In this document: positions 11,893 to 23,200 of the stretch, one piece after another
Layout of the letters: each line of letters starts with the position of its first letter
Numbering within the stretch: position 1 is the first letter of the stretch
Source of the DNA: Petrosia ficiformis
Taxonomy: Eukaryota; Porifera; Demospongiae; Haplosclerida; Petrosiidae
Assembly (NCBI GenBank): GCA_947044365.1
Contig: OX345650.1
Coordinates: forward strand, 1,996,673 to 2,060,672
Direction of reading: 5' to 3'
Length of the DNA: 64,000 nucleotides
The notes under the pieces: generated by a model
Databases searched by the model: none
Told to the model about the DNA's origin: nothing
The model's input: the letters and a program-made list of their open reading frames with translations, nothing else
Translations under genes and position numbers: made by a program

Positions 11893-12763
11893 TTAAATCG
11901 CTACTATTGTAATACTTAGCTTAGAGAAACAGTACATAGATACACAATAGTGTACTATTGTAATACCTAGCTTAGAGAAACAGTACATAGATACACAATA
12001 GTGTACTATTGTAATACTTAGCTTACTGAAACAGTACATAGATACACAACAGTGTACTATTGTAATACTTAGCTTAGAGAAACAGTACAGAGATACACAA
12101 CAGTGTACTATTGTAATACTTAGCTTAGAGAAACAGTACATAGATACACAATAGTGTACTATTGTAATGCTTATAGCTTAGAGAAACAGTACATAGATAC
12201 ACAATAGTGTACTATTGTAATACCTAGCTTAGAGAAACAGTACATAGATACACAATAGTGTACTATTGTAATACTTAGCTTACTGAAACAGTACATAGAT
12301 ACACAACAGTGTACTATTGTAATACTTAGCTTAGAGAAACAGTACAGAGATACACAACAGTGTACTATTGTAATACTTAGCTTAGAGAAACAGTACATAG
12401 ATACACAATAGTGTACTATTGTAATGCTTATAGCTTAGAGAAACAGTATATACATAGATACACAATAGTGTACTATTGTAATGCTTATAGCTTAGAGAAA
12501 CAGTACATAGATACACAACAGTGTACTATTTTAATACTTAGCTTACTGAAACAGTACATAGATACACAATAGTGTACTATTGTAATACTTAGCTTACTGA
12601 AACAGTACATAGATACACAATAGTGTACTATTGTAATACTTAGCTTAATGAAACAGTACATAGATACACAACAGTAATGCTTATAGCTTAGAGAAACAGT
12701 ACAGAGATACACAACAGTAATGCTTATAGCTTAGAGAAACAGTACATAGATACACAATAGAAG
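11893..12763. repeat. Minisatellite of 51-bp units
   Basis: About 16 copies of a 51-bp unit containing AGAAACAGTACATAGATACA and GTGTACTATTGTAATACT. Variants (ACTG/AGAG, CAACAG/CAATAG) fall into a larger repeat of about 250 bp: 11,940-12,175 matches 12,190-12,425. The 17-codon unit gives spurious minus-strand frames reading MYCFSKLSITIVHCCVS. It adjoins the 12-bp array. Confidence 0.92.
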
Positions 12764-13904
12764 AGATAATTATCAAAAATATGTCTGAATATTATTATAT
12801 AATTATTATCATTAGCACAACCAAGTAAAATTCTTGTATTGTGTGCTTACGATACCATCACTAACTAGATGTTCCTAGAACACTCATTATTGTTATGGTA
12901 TTTAAAAAGACTAAAGGAAGAAACAATTAAACACTTGAAATCATGCCATAATTAAAAGGTAAGCACATACCGTAAGCTCTAATTAACATCCACTTAAGAT
13001 ACATTACACAAGACAAGGCTGACATGATACAATTAAAAAACTACATGTTCCTAAAACACACACCCCACACAATACTGCATAATATTAACTTAATCATTGA
13101 CAGAACAGTATCTTCAGTTTCTTGAAAAGACTCTCGTCTTTCAAAATAATTTATGAACAAGTATTAAACAATTATTATGACTGGTGTGACTGATCGAACT
13201 TTTCTAAACTGATATATAAATATTAACTGTATTACGTAGCTTCTTCAAGGTATGTATATTATTATACAAGTAATGTCTAGCTGTTTGATGTGTTTAAAGA
13301 AATTTAATGTCTATGCTATTACAAAGTTTTTCTTTTTTTGCATGACAGATGGAGGGACAGAACTGATTATTTAACACTTTGCATATGCTGCATGTGTGGG
13401 ATAATAAAATGAAATGTATGCAGCTGTACTTCACCAGAGTTGCTCCTATAGATACGCTGTAAATACAGATTGAATCTTTAATTAATTACTTGGTTATATG
13501 CATGCATCATATCCTCTTAACTCCTGATGTCAAATCCTATAAAGGCTGCTAGCATGCTCTACAGCTACATTTGTAGCTAATATCAGTTGTTATGTAAATT
13601 TATAGTGGGAGAAGACCCAACATGTAAACTGTGATTATTTAAAACTCTTGTGTCTTTTAAAAGCCGTCAGAGATCATCAGTCATCCTCCACTCTGAATTT
13701 ACTTAGTCATTGTGAATAACAACAATCCAACACAAGCGCACTAACTAGCTTAACTCCCTCAATACCTCAATACAGCAGTAATGGTGTGAAATGGCATACA
13801 CGATGCATACTGTTAACAGGACTGAAATTGCCATTCTACAACACACCCCAGATTTTAATTAAAATTTAATTTTTATTGAAATTAAATTAAAGTACCCTAT
13901 ATAA
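12764..13904. other. Gap without recognised genes; duplication scar at its right end
   Basis: No convincing exon or repeat in 12,764-13,825. At about 13,830 the 20-mer TGCCATTCTACAACACACCC matches the start-codon region of the TPR-CHAT gene. It is followed by AT-rich sequence with an AATAAA (minus) about 30 bp past the stop of kelch-death copy A, a plausible polyadenylation signal. Confidence 0.6.
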
Positions 13905-16900
13905 TTATGTATATGAAATACTCTGGCTTCTGTCAAAACCAATGACATCATGTTTCTCAGCAATTTCTGTAGCTAAACGATAATTATTAACTAGCTTTCC
14001 ACGAATTACTGCTGCTAAACCCTTCCAAGAAGGAGGACATGTTTTCTGTACCATGTCTTGTTGATCTATCCATGCAGTGATTATGCGTCTTTTGCATTCA
14101 TCCACATTTCCACCACTCTCCTTTTTAATCTTCATCAAGGTAGTGTCATGTAAGCCTAATGCCATTCCTAGGTTTTCCCAATTATCAGTTATGTCAGACA
14201 CATCTTCAAGAATGTCCTTTATGTGTTGTTTACCTACAAAAGAAAATTTACTGAAGTAATTCATAATTTATATATTTATCATTTGACTGTTCTAACATAC
14301 CAAGTTGAGAATCTCCATATACATCTGAGAATAAACATAGAGTGAAAGTTCAATTAAATATTGGAAAAAATGTTCAATTGATCATATGCTTAACTTACCT
14401 CCGTGTGGTTCACTTGACATTCTCACTAGAGTAGTCTGTGAAAAGTATTACATTCAGTTAAGATTTGACATAGCTTTTTTTATGTTAGTCAGTGCTATCA
14501 TAATTCTAGCCTGACTAGCTTCAAGTATGAAAGCATTTTAAATAGTTAAATAATCTCAAAACATTTGGGTGAATTTTCCAGCATTCAGCAACCCCAAGGA
14601 GCTGTTTATAGTGGATTTGGACTATAAAGAAAAATATTTTATCTGTGGCTGGTATTCTTAGTTTATAAACACAACACCACAGCTTTTGGTACACTGGTGT
14701 CGACTACTTATGAATATATTTGACAATAAAAACATCTTTAAACCTTTTTATGTGGAGGCGTCTTTAAACTAATCTCAGAAATAGTAAACATTTTCTCACT
14801 TTTTTATGTTGGTATTGCATTGGTTGATGAGATTCCAATTTATCCAACTGAGCCTTCAATTGGTTTACAGTGTCATTCAATCTCTTAACCTGAAGTCCCA
14901 TAGGACTCAGATCATACCAGACTGACGGCATGCCTAGAGCAAAAGAGGTAAGAGATAATCACTAGTATAAAATGATCCATTTTCAAATATGCAAATTAAC
15001 TGATTAAAGATATAAAATATATAGACAGTTGGCCCTTCTCCCATTGATCTAAAGGTGAAAGTGTCTATGGACATGACTATATCAAGGGGACTACTATGCT
15101 CACTGTTATCAAAACAATTATCTATATTCTAATACTTGTAATTTTTAATTTAATTTAATTTAATCTAATTTTTTATTATATTACATACTTTTTTTATGTC
15201 CATCAACGACTGTATCAAAAATAGCAATGAATGTATGAGAAAGCATTGGTTGTTGATTGTGATCAGTACCACGAACAAATTTCGAGCCACCATAGAGAAT
15301 GAGCTGGAGACCTTTATTTTTTGTCTGCAGTAAATTTGCAGTTGCATTAACACGACTACTGTTTTCACTTGGTAGTACCATCTGAAATACAACAAGATTG
15401 TTATGTTATTATGTACAGTAATAATAAGTATCAGATTTTCATGTTTAATGGTTGTATTTTATATAATAATAGACCTCTTTCCATTCCATGGAGTCTGTGT
15501 TTAGTATCCATGCATCTTCCATTATAACATCGTCATTGTTCAAACCTCCTACTACAGTGAGAAACTGATCACAATAACCAAAAGCATGACTTTCTCTTCC
15601 ATTTGGCCATGGTGATCCAAGTGGTTTGGCTATTTTATGCCAACTCTGCATATAGTAAAAAAAACTTATGAAAAAAAACATATAATAGCTTTATCCATTG
15701 TTTAATATAGGGGTGTCGATATTGAGCCATTAACTCCTTTATTCATTAGTTGCTAGATGATACCTGTAAACTCACTACAAATAGCTTAATATATATCATA
15801 ACAGAGAACTAAGTTAATCACTGGATCAGGCATATAGAAAAATGTGCTGCATAATTCAAAGCTTTCTACTCCCGCCCCGGTTACATTTATTAAACAAATC
15901 CTATATAGTAGTACAATCCAATGATCTGTATACTGTAAAATTTAAGTGGTTATTACCCTCGCCGCGTAGCGTAGGCGGAAGGGTACGGTAATCGTTTTGT
16001 CTGTGTGTCTGTGTGTCTGTGTGTCTGTGTGTCTGTGTGTGTGTTAGCAATTTTTCTGGAAAAATAAAAACATTGACATTTCAAAAGAGGTACTGGTAGA
16101 CTTCAAATTATACAAGGAAAAAAAATAACGTAGGAATTCTTCTTAAACCTTTCGGTTATAAAGTTATCACAATGTTTATAACTCACGATTACTGTTTCCA
16201 GACTTGAGAAGACTCGTGGAGGCATCTGGACACATCAAAACATAACTACTCCTGTATCATGACTATCGCTAGCAAAGCACTACATAAAAGCAAACAAAAT
16301 TTGGGTAGTGGTTGCTACAACATCGAGTACTGGCTCCAAGCATTCTCCATTACTTTCAAACTCCGCCTATTTCAATTTCAAGTCATGTGCTGTGTTACTC
16401 GAACGTCAGCAGTTTTGAGGACCTGTCTATGCTGTCTTTGTGGAATATTTCACAAGACGAATTGAGGATCTTTCTTTCTTCTTTCAGATAATACAGAGAC
16501 TAAAATGTAAGACTTATAGTATAGACAAGGAAGAGACTAGTATAATCATACTAAGTAATAAGTAGTGACATGTTAGTTTATATAATTTAAATATATATAT
16601 ATATTATATATATATATCTATATCTATTATAATATTATTATAAAAACTAACATGCCAGTACGGTTTTATAACTTAATATGTTTTATACACAAACTAAACA
16701 ATCTGAAGTAAACATTCTCATTATTATATGACCATACAAACGAGCAATGATAATTATAATCTTTTGGCATATTATATTTCGAAATTATAGTTTGTATTAC
16801 CTTGCCACGTAGGCGAGGGTCCCGTCCCGACGGTATTCATTTTAATTCTCATTTGGTTACATGACTTTCATTAATTATATGCTCCTGAGACTATATAAAT

Positions 16901-19343
16901 CAATTATTGATTTCTTTCCTTGTTGGGAAATGTTTATAAATAGTAATAATTTGCTTCATTTAATATTGATCTAGATTGACTGGTATAGAAAGTACATGTC
17001 ATAATAAAGAATGGTAACAAAAAACAGTATACATGAGTGTGTAAATCAGATAGTAATGTAGGTACATGTAAGGAATGCTATTGGTGATTATAAGTACAAA
17101 TTGATGTACATACTAATTACTCTGAATGATGAGTAATGTTTTCACAATAATAATACTCTACAGGTTATATATATCTATAATACTATGCAATGCTTTATAG
17201 TTTATATATTATGACATGCACTTTATATACTAGTCAATGTAGATAATGATCAAAAGAAACTAGTACTTACTTAGCAGGAAGAGTAAATCAGCATTGAGGA
17301 AAATAAGAAATTCCTGTAACCAATTGAAGGTTAAAATAACCCATTGTACTTATACATTATACATAATTTCCACCTTACTTCCATGGTGATTAGAACTGGT
17401 ATGAGAAAGAAGGTAGAACATTAGAATGCTATATAAAAAGCAAAATGTCAAGATGATTAAGCATGCAAGCACAAATCTACTGAATAAGTAGCAGGAAGAT
17501 CTTGAATAACTTGCACGAACTGACCAATTAATTTAGAATAGTTACAAACAAAGCTATTAAAACTTAAAAGTCACATTCATTAAGTATAAACATTGTTGAA
17601 TTTAAAACAGAAGAAAGAATGACTAATCTTTGTGTTCTTCTCAAAAACATACGAATGCAAGTATACACTCTAAAAACAAAATTAATATTGGTCAGTTGCA
17701 TATCTCCAGGTAATTTGAAGATAGGTAAGCACCCCCCTTTGTGTAAGAGGCCACTCCACTATTTTGCCAGTATAATCTTAAATGAAAACTATCTCATGCA
17801 ATCTCCCACCTCCCTTTAGATAGTGGGTTGTTTGGCCCACCAGTTTAGTATTAGAACTTGGAAAGCTGCAAGATACCTAATAGATTCATTGATCAGTTCA
17901 TGCAAGTTATTCAAGATCTTCCTGCTATTAATTTTATTCAGTAGATTTGTGCTTGCAGGCTTAATTATCTTGACACTTTGCTTTTTATATATAGCCATGT
18001 AATATTCTATACCTTCTTTCTCATACCAGTTCTATTCACCATGTAAGAGAGGTGGAAATTCATGTATAATGTATAAATACCTACTATAATGTAAGTATAA
18101 GTAACTACTATAACTACATTATATATACTACTATAACTACTTTATACTACTATAACTACTTTATATATACTACTATAACTACTATAACTACTATAACTAC
18201 TTTATATATACTACTATAACTACTATAACTACTATAACTACTTTATATATACTACTATAACTACTTTATATATACTACTATAACTACTATAACTACTTTA
18301 TACTACTATAACTACTTTGTACCAATTGTAATAATTATTATTACAGTTGGCACAAAGTAGTTTGGTATCCCATGTATTCCATGTATCCTGGGTCAACTAA
18401 GTTGAACTAACAAACTGTAGTAACCAATAATTAGTTACTTTATAAAAACTTTCTTTTGACAGTTTTACTTACCCATTCTTCCAAGTTCAAAAAATAAATG
18501 TCATTTAATATTGCCTTTTCAGATCTTCCCCCAAAAAGAATTGCCTTGTCTTCTTTAAAAGCATGAAAACTAAATCCTGAGCAAGGTGGTGGACCGTTCC
18601 CCTTCACTCCACATTTAGACCAGGTACCTAAAAGTAAAAACCACAATATCACATGCACATTAATAATTATAATTATAACGTTTATTGAATATTTATTATA
18701 TCAATAATTATTTATGCACTAATAGGATTCTGTAACTGATAATACAATTGGATGTTATAAATATGTATGTAGCTATACATGTAATTTTGCTGGTCAAACA
18801 CTCAGTTTAAATACTAGAACTCGCACCTTCATTTAAGTCAAAGAAGTGCACTTCATTGGTATATTTCCAGCCTTTTTTACTACTTGAATCAATTCCTGCA
18901 CCTCCAACTACACAGAGACCTGCAACACCAATGGTTGGGTTTTGATAGTAAACCATACCGCAATCTTGCTTTTTCATCGGAGCCAGGCTGTTGCTGCTTT
19001 TCGGATTCTCCATTGACCAAATAATGGTATCACTGTCCAGTTGATGAAGATCATTATAAAAGCATAAACCATGTCCGCAATATCCTCCAAAATTAAAGAT
19101 CATTTTGTCACCATTAGTTGTAAAAGCAGAACCACGAGTAGCACATGGTGGATTGCCTCTAGCAGATTCGATATACCATTTGGAATTATTAATCTGAAAT
19201 ATATACACTTTAGAAGCCAAAGATTCTTTAATACTACTAGTGTGGACATCTGGTGATCGAGAAGTACAGCCACTCCATACAAAGATCTTTTGTTCAATTC
19301 TGACTGCACAATGACCCCACCTTGCTTCTGGTTCTCCTTCCAT
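13905..19343 (-). CDS. Kelch-coil-death protein, copy A (possibly broken at 5' end)
   Basis: Exons on minus: (19397)19343-18837, 18627-18473, 15645-15475, 15381-15189, 14933-14800, about 14426-14399, 14233-13905. Six kelch blades are visible by their G/GG turns (WSGCTS, FNFGGYCG, VVGGAGID, LFGGRSE, VVGGLNND, LYGGSK). A short coiled coil (QVKRLNDTVNQLKAQLDKLE) and a death-like domain (ITDNWENLGMALGLHD, ECKRRIITAW) follow. Most phases agree; the junction into the small SSEPHGG exon is unresolved. Near its 5' end, exon 1 has one extra A (CCAAAAGTG) compared with copy B (CCAAAGTTT). That breaks the frame coming from the upstream acceptor and leaves the ATG at 19343 (MEGEPEARWGH) as the only start. 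No first exon like that of copy B was found. Either a shortened receptor or a recent pseudogene. Confidence 0.72.
15956..16480 (+). repeat. Divergent copy of the CCCTCGCC-ended repeat family
   Basis: Begins TTACCCTCGCCGCGTAGCG and continues GTAATCGTTTTGTCTG plus a (TGTGTC)n tract, as at 54.5 kb and 56.3 kb. The downstream part (AACCTTTCGGTTATAAAGTT) also resembles 54,650. The right end is unclear; GGCGAGGG at about 16,810 may be the matching terminus. It lies in an intron of kelch-death copy A. Confidence 0.55.
17340..18085. mobile_element. Non-autonomous element with about 190-bp inverted arms
   Basis: Left arm about 17,340-17,530 and right arm about 17,871-18,085 are imperfect inverted copies; both carry GCAAGCACAAATCTACTGAA and ATCTTGAATAACTTGCA. 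The centre (17,531-17,870) is a repeat also found at about 22,600-22,935 and 23,750-23,935. No transposase frame. It lies in an intron of copy A. The arm-internal CTTGAATAACTTGCACGAAC is also part of the inverted repeat at 8.0-8.2 kb. Confidence 0.65.
18095..18325. repeat. Degenerate simple repeat (ACTACTATA)n
   Basis: Runs of ACTACTATAACTACTTTATA in an intron of kelch-death copy A. Not present at the matching place in copy B. Confidence 0.85.
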
Positions 19344-19397
19344 TTTTGAAATTATCCACACTTTTGGCAAATGTCAAACCATTACGAGGCTAGAACA

Positions 19398-20251
19398 AAT
19401 GGAAGGGAAAAAAACTGAAAAACGATAAGAGGAAGTATCCTGGACTGATTACGTATTTATTTTTCCAACTTTTTTGAGGGGGCAGGCCAATGAATTATGA
19501 ATAATTAATGAGAAGTAACAAAAATTCTGGAACTGGTGTATACTTCAGACCTCAGGAACCAGAGGATATGGTATGGACTACTCTTTATGTCACAAAAAGA
19601 AGAATGGTTATTTGCTCTTCCTTTGGTCTGCAATTTTGAGAGCATAATACACTTAGACATGTTTTGGCAAGAAAATCTACATGAAAAATTAGATGATGCT
19701 CCTGGTTTTTAATCCTACCTTGTTAGTTCTTAGCACTCGCTTTCACTTTAGTAATCCTGATTTTTTTCATGGTAACAATAGTATTTACTATCACGATAGT
19801 ATTGCTGATTATTCTATCGGGATTACCCAAAACCTGATGTTGGCATTGATGTAAAAGGGTAGTCAACCTAATTCACTAGAACAGGTTGATAGAATATATA
19901 AACTGTACTTGCAAAAATTTAAGCAATCTTTCCATCATATCATAAACCTTTGATCCCCATAATTCACTACCATGCACAAAACATTATGGGTTTAACCAAA
20001 GCAGAAAAAAAAAAAAAAAACAAGATAGAGACTGGCAAACCACCTAATTTCTTAGCCTGGCCAATTTAAGGTGTAATAGGTTTTGTGTGACAAAGTAGCC
20101 AATCCCTCAACCCCAACTGATAGGTTACCTTGATCAAAATTGGTGGTTTGCTTGTTTTATCGACATAATACAATTGTTCAAAAACACTTGCTATGACATA
20201 CACAAAAAATTTAATATTCCTAAAAAAAGGTAAAATAATATTGTATGTCAT
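19398..20251. other. Spacer between the two kelch-death genes
   Basis: About 850 bp. A block at about 19,485-19,650 (GAATAATTAATGAGA...CAGACCTCAGGAACCAGAGG) recurs at 32,200-32,350, so it is an interspersed repeat. No exon matching the first exon of copy B (25,474-25,364) could be found here. Confidence 0.55.
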
Positions 20252-23200
20252 TTATTGAAGCCTAAAAGGTTGATAGTCAGATCGACCAGCATATTTATCA
20301 TAAGTTTCTTGTGTATTTAAGAAGTCTGTCACTGTTGAAGCAATTTTTTTCTTTTCAAATGCAATCAACATCTCTAGTAACTTCTTCCATGTGACATCTG
20401 TTGTCTGACTGCTAATCCATAGGTCAATTATTTTCTCCAGTTTTCCTTTGTCAGATAACTTTGTCTCATGTAGTAAACTGTTACGTTCATCAATTGATAC
20501 CTGTAGTTTCTCACCAATGTCATGCCAATGTGATGATAGTTTGCTCAATAGATACAACACATCATTCAACTCTGGTGATTTCATCAGTAAATCACGATAT
20601 CTTTCAGAACCTACACAACAAAATGAATAATAATTTTACAAATTGACCATTGATGCATGTTCACCATTATAATTGCTCGGGTTAATTTTACACACACGAG
20701 TAACAACTTGTTTTTCCCCTAAAAAAACTCTACTTACAGAAGAAGCTCCTGGCAAAAATTGCCTAAGTTATACAAATAGTAAAAGACACTAAATGTGGTC
20801 ATTGCCACAGATTACAACACTTTCAAATGCTTGCCTTGCTGCTTTCCTGTACCTAACAAAGCATGCTTTTGGTATCTATGTCTTTCTTAGAAGGTCTTCT
20901 GTGTAACTAGGTAAGTTAAAAGACACTGCTATGTAAACTGCAGGAGATATACAGGCTAGTAAAGAGGTGGACATTGCCCATGAGACTACAAGTAAGTGCT
21001 CGCAAAAGATTTGTATACTGTATACATAATTATGATTTACATATTGATTATTATAATTATATTTACCTCCGTGTGGTTCCATTATATCTGAGTTCATCTG
21101 AGCCTTCAATTGGTTTACAGTGTCATTCAATCTCTTAACCTGAAGTCCCATAGGACTCAGATCATACCAGACTGATGGAACAACTAGAGCAAGAGATAAT
21201 TATATTGCTAGCATAAAATTTTTTGTAAATTAACTGTTTCAAGATAGATAGTTGGCACTTTAAAAATTCATCTAAAGGTGAAAGTGTCTATGCACATGAC
21301 TAAAGGGGACTACTATGTCACTGTTATCAAAACAATTATCTATAAATTATTCTAATACTTATAATTATATTACATACTTTTTTTATGTCCATCAATGACT
21401 GTATCAAAAATAGCAATGAATGTATGAGAGAGCATAGGCTGTTGATTTTGATCAGTACCACGAACATATTTCGAGCCACCATAGAGAATGAGCTGGAGAT
21501 CTTTACTCTTTGTCTGATGTAAAATTGCAGTTGCATTAACACGACTACTGTTTTCACTTGGTAGTGCCATCTGAAATACAACAAAACTGTTATGTTATAT
21601 GTACAATAAATATATATTATCGCACAGATACCCGGGAAATATTACTCGTTGGATACAGCGTGCCACTCGTCCTTCGGACTCGTGGCAACGCTGTATCCAA
21701 CTCGTAATATTTCCCGGTATCTGTGCGATAATATATATGTATCAGATTTTGATGCTTAATAGTTGTATTTTATATAATAATAGACCTCTTTCCATTCCAT
21801 GGAGTCTGTGTTTAGTATCCATGCATCTTCCATCATAACATCGTCATTGTTCAAACCTCCTACCACAGTAAGAAACTGATCACAATAGCCAAAAGCATGA
21901 CTTTCTCTTCCATTTGGCCATGGTGATCCAAGTGGTTTGGCTATTTTATTCCAACTCTATATTGCATATAGTAAAAAAAAAACTTATGAAAACAGGATAT
22001 ATTGAGAAAAACGTATCTCTATAATTGGTTTGTTATGAATCATTGCCCATTAATTGATCGAGCCCCCATCGGAATGATGCAACTTCCTTAACTACATACA
22101 CAATGCATACAATAGACAAGAGATGAACGACAATCAGCAACAGAATTAGACAAAGAGAGTGAGAGCTTTGGAAACAGTAGTAGAAAGAGAGTTCAGGAGA
22201 TCTTTGGATAGAGAGAGACATAAACCAACACGGACAACACTGTCTGAGATAGAGAGAGAAGCCCAGCTAACATCTGATAGAGATAGACATAGAATGAGCC
22301 TGTAGTGTACTACACTTAGAAGGTACTATGCATACTTAGCTTAAACCAGTCAGAGGAGGCAATTAGCCCAATTGGTCTTAAATAGTCTGAAAATCGTTTT
22401 TAAAATGCTATAGCATCATCTTTAGGATTATGCGAGCCACTCTGGAAACCAGGACGTGTGATCTTCAGGCACAAGTGAAGTGAAGGAGATTGGACGCCGA
22501 AGGCAGTATTAAGCTAGAAATTATAATTATTATAATATGGTTCGAACCTGTGGGAAATTGGATGGCCCTATGGGCCATAAAATTATATAATAGCTTTATA
22601 TCAATAAATCTAGAATAGTTACAAACAAAGCTATTATATAAAACTTAAAATAAGCAAGAAAAAGTATAAAGGTTGTTGAATTTAAGACAGAAGAAAGAAT
22701 GACTGATCTTTGTGTTCCTCTCAAAAATATGACTGCAAAAAAGCAAGTATACAGCCTGAAAACAAAATTAATAACTAATTTATTGGTCAGTACAGTTGCA
22801 AGGAAGTTACATATCTGCAGGTAATTTGAAGATAGGTAAGCACACACCTTTGTGTAAGAGGCCACTCCACTATTTTGCCAGCATATAATCTTAAATGAAA
22901 ACTATCTCATGCAAACTCCCCACCTCCCTTCAGATAGTGGTTTGTTTGGCCCACCACACTGCAAAAGTGAAATAGATAAAATAACCAATTTATTGGTTAG
23001 TACACTGTAAAAAGTAATAGGTTATTTTAACCTTCAGTTGGTTACAGGAGTTTCAATGCAATTATATTTTCCTCCATGCTGATTTATATTTTCTGCTAAC
23101 TAATATTTACAAGTCATGCACAGTTCATTTGATCTTGACCTATATTGACTAATATAAAGTACATGTCATTTATAACAAGGCATATGGTAACAAACATATT

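Noticed and set aside
11893..12712. Minus-strand frames of MYCFSKLSITIVHCCVS repeats
   Set aside because: These come from the 51-bp minisatellite, whose length is a multiple of three; no unique flanking coding sequence.
8203..12763. CRISPR-like array
   Set aside because: Units are contiguous without unique spacers, and the genome is eukaryotic.
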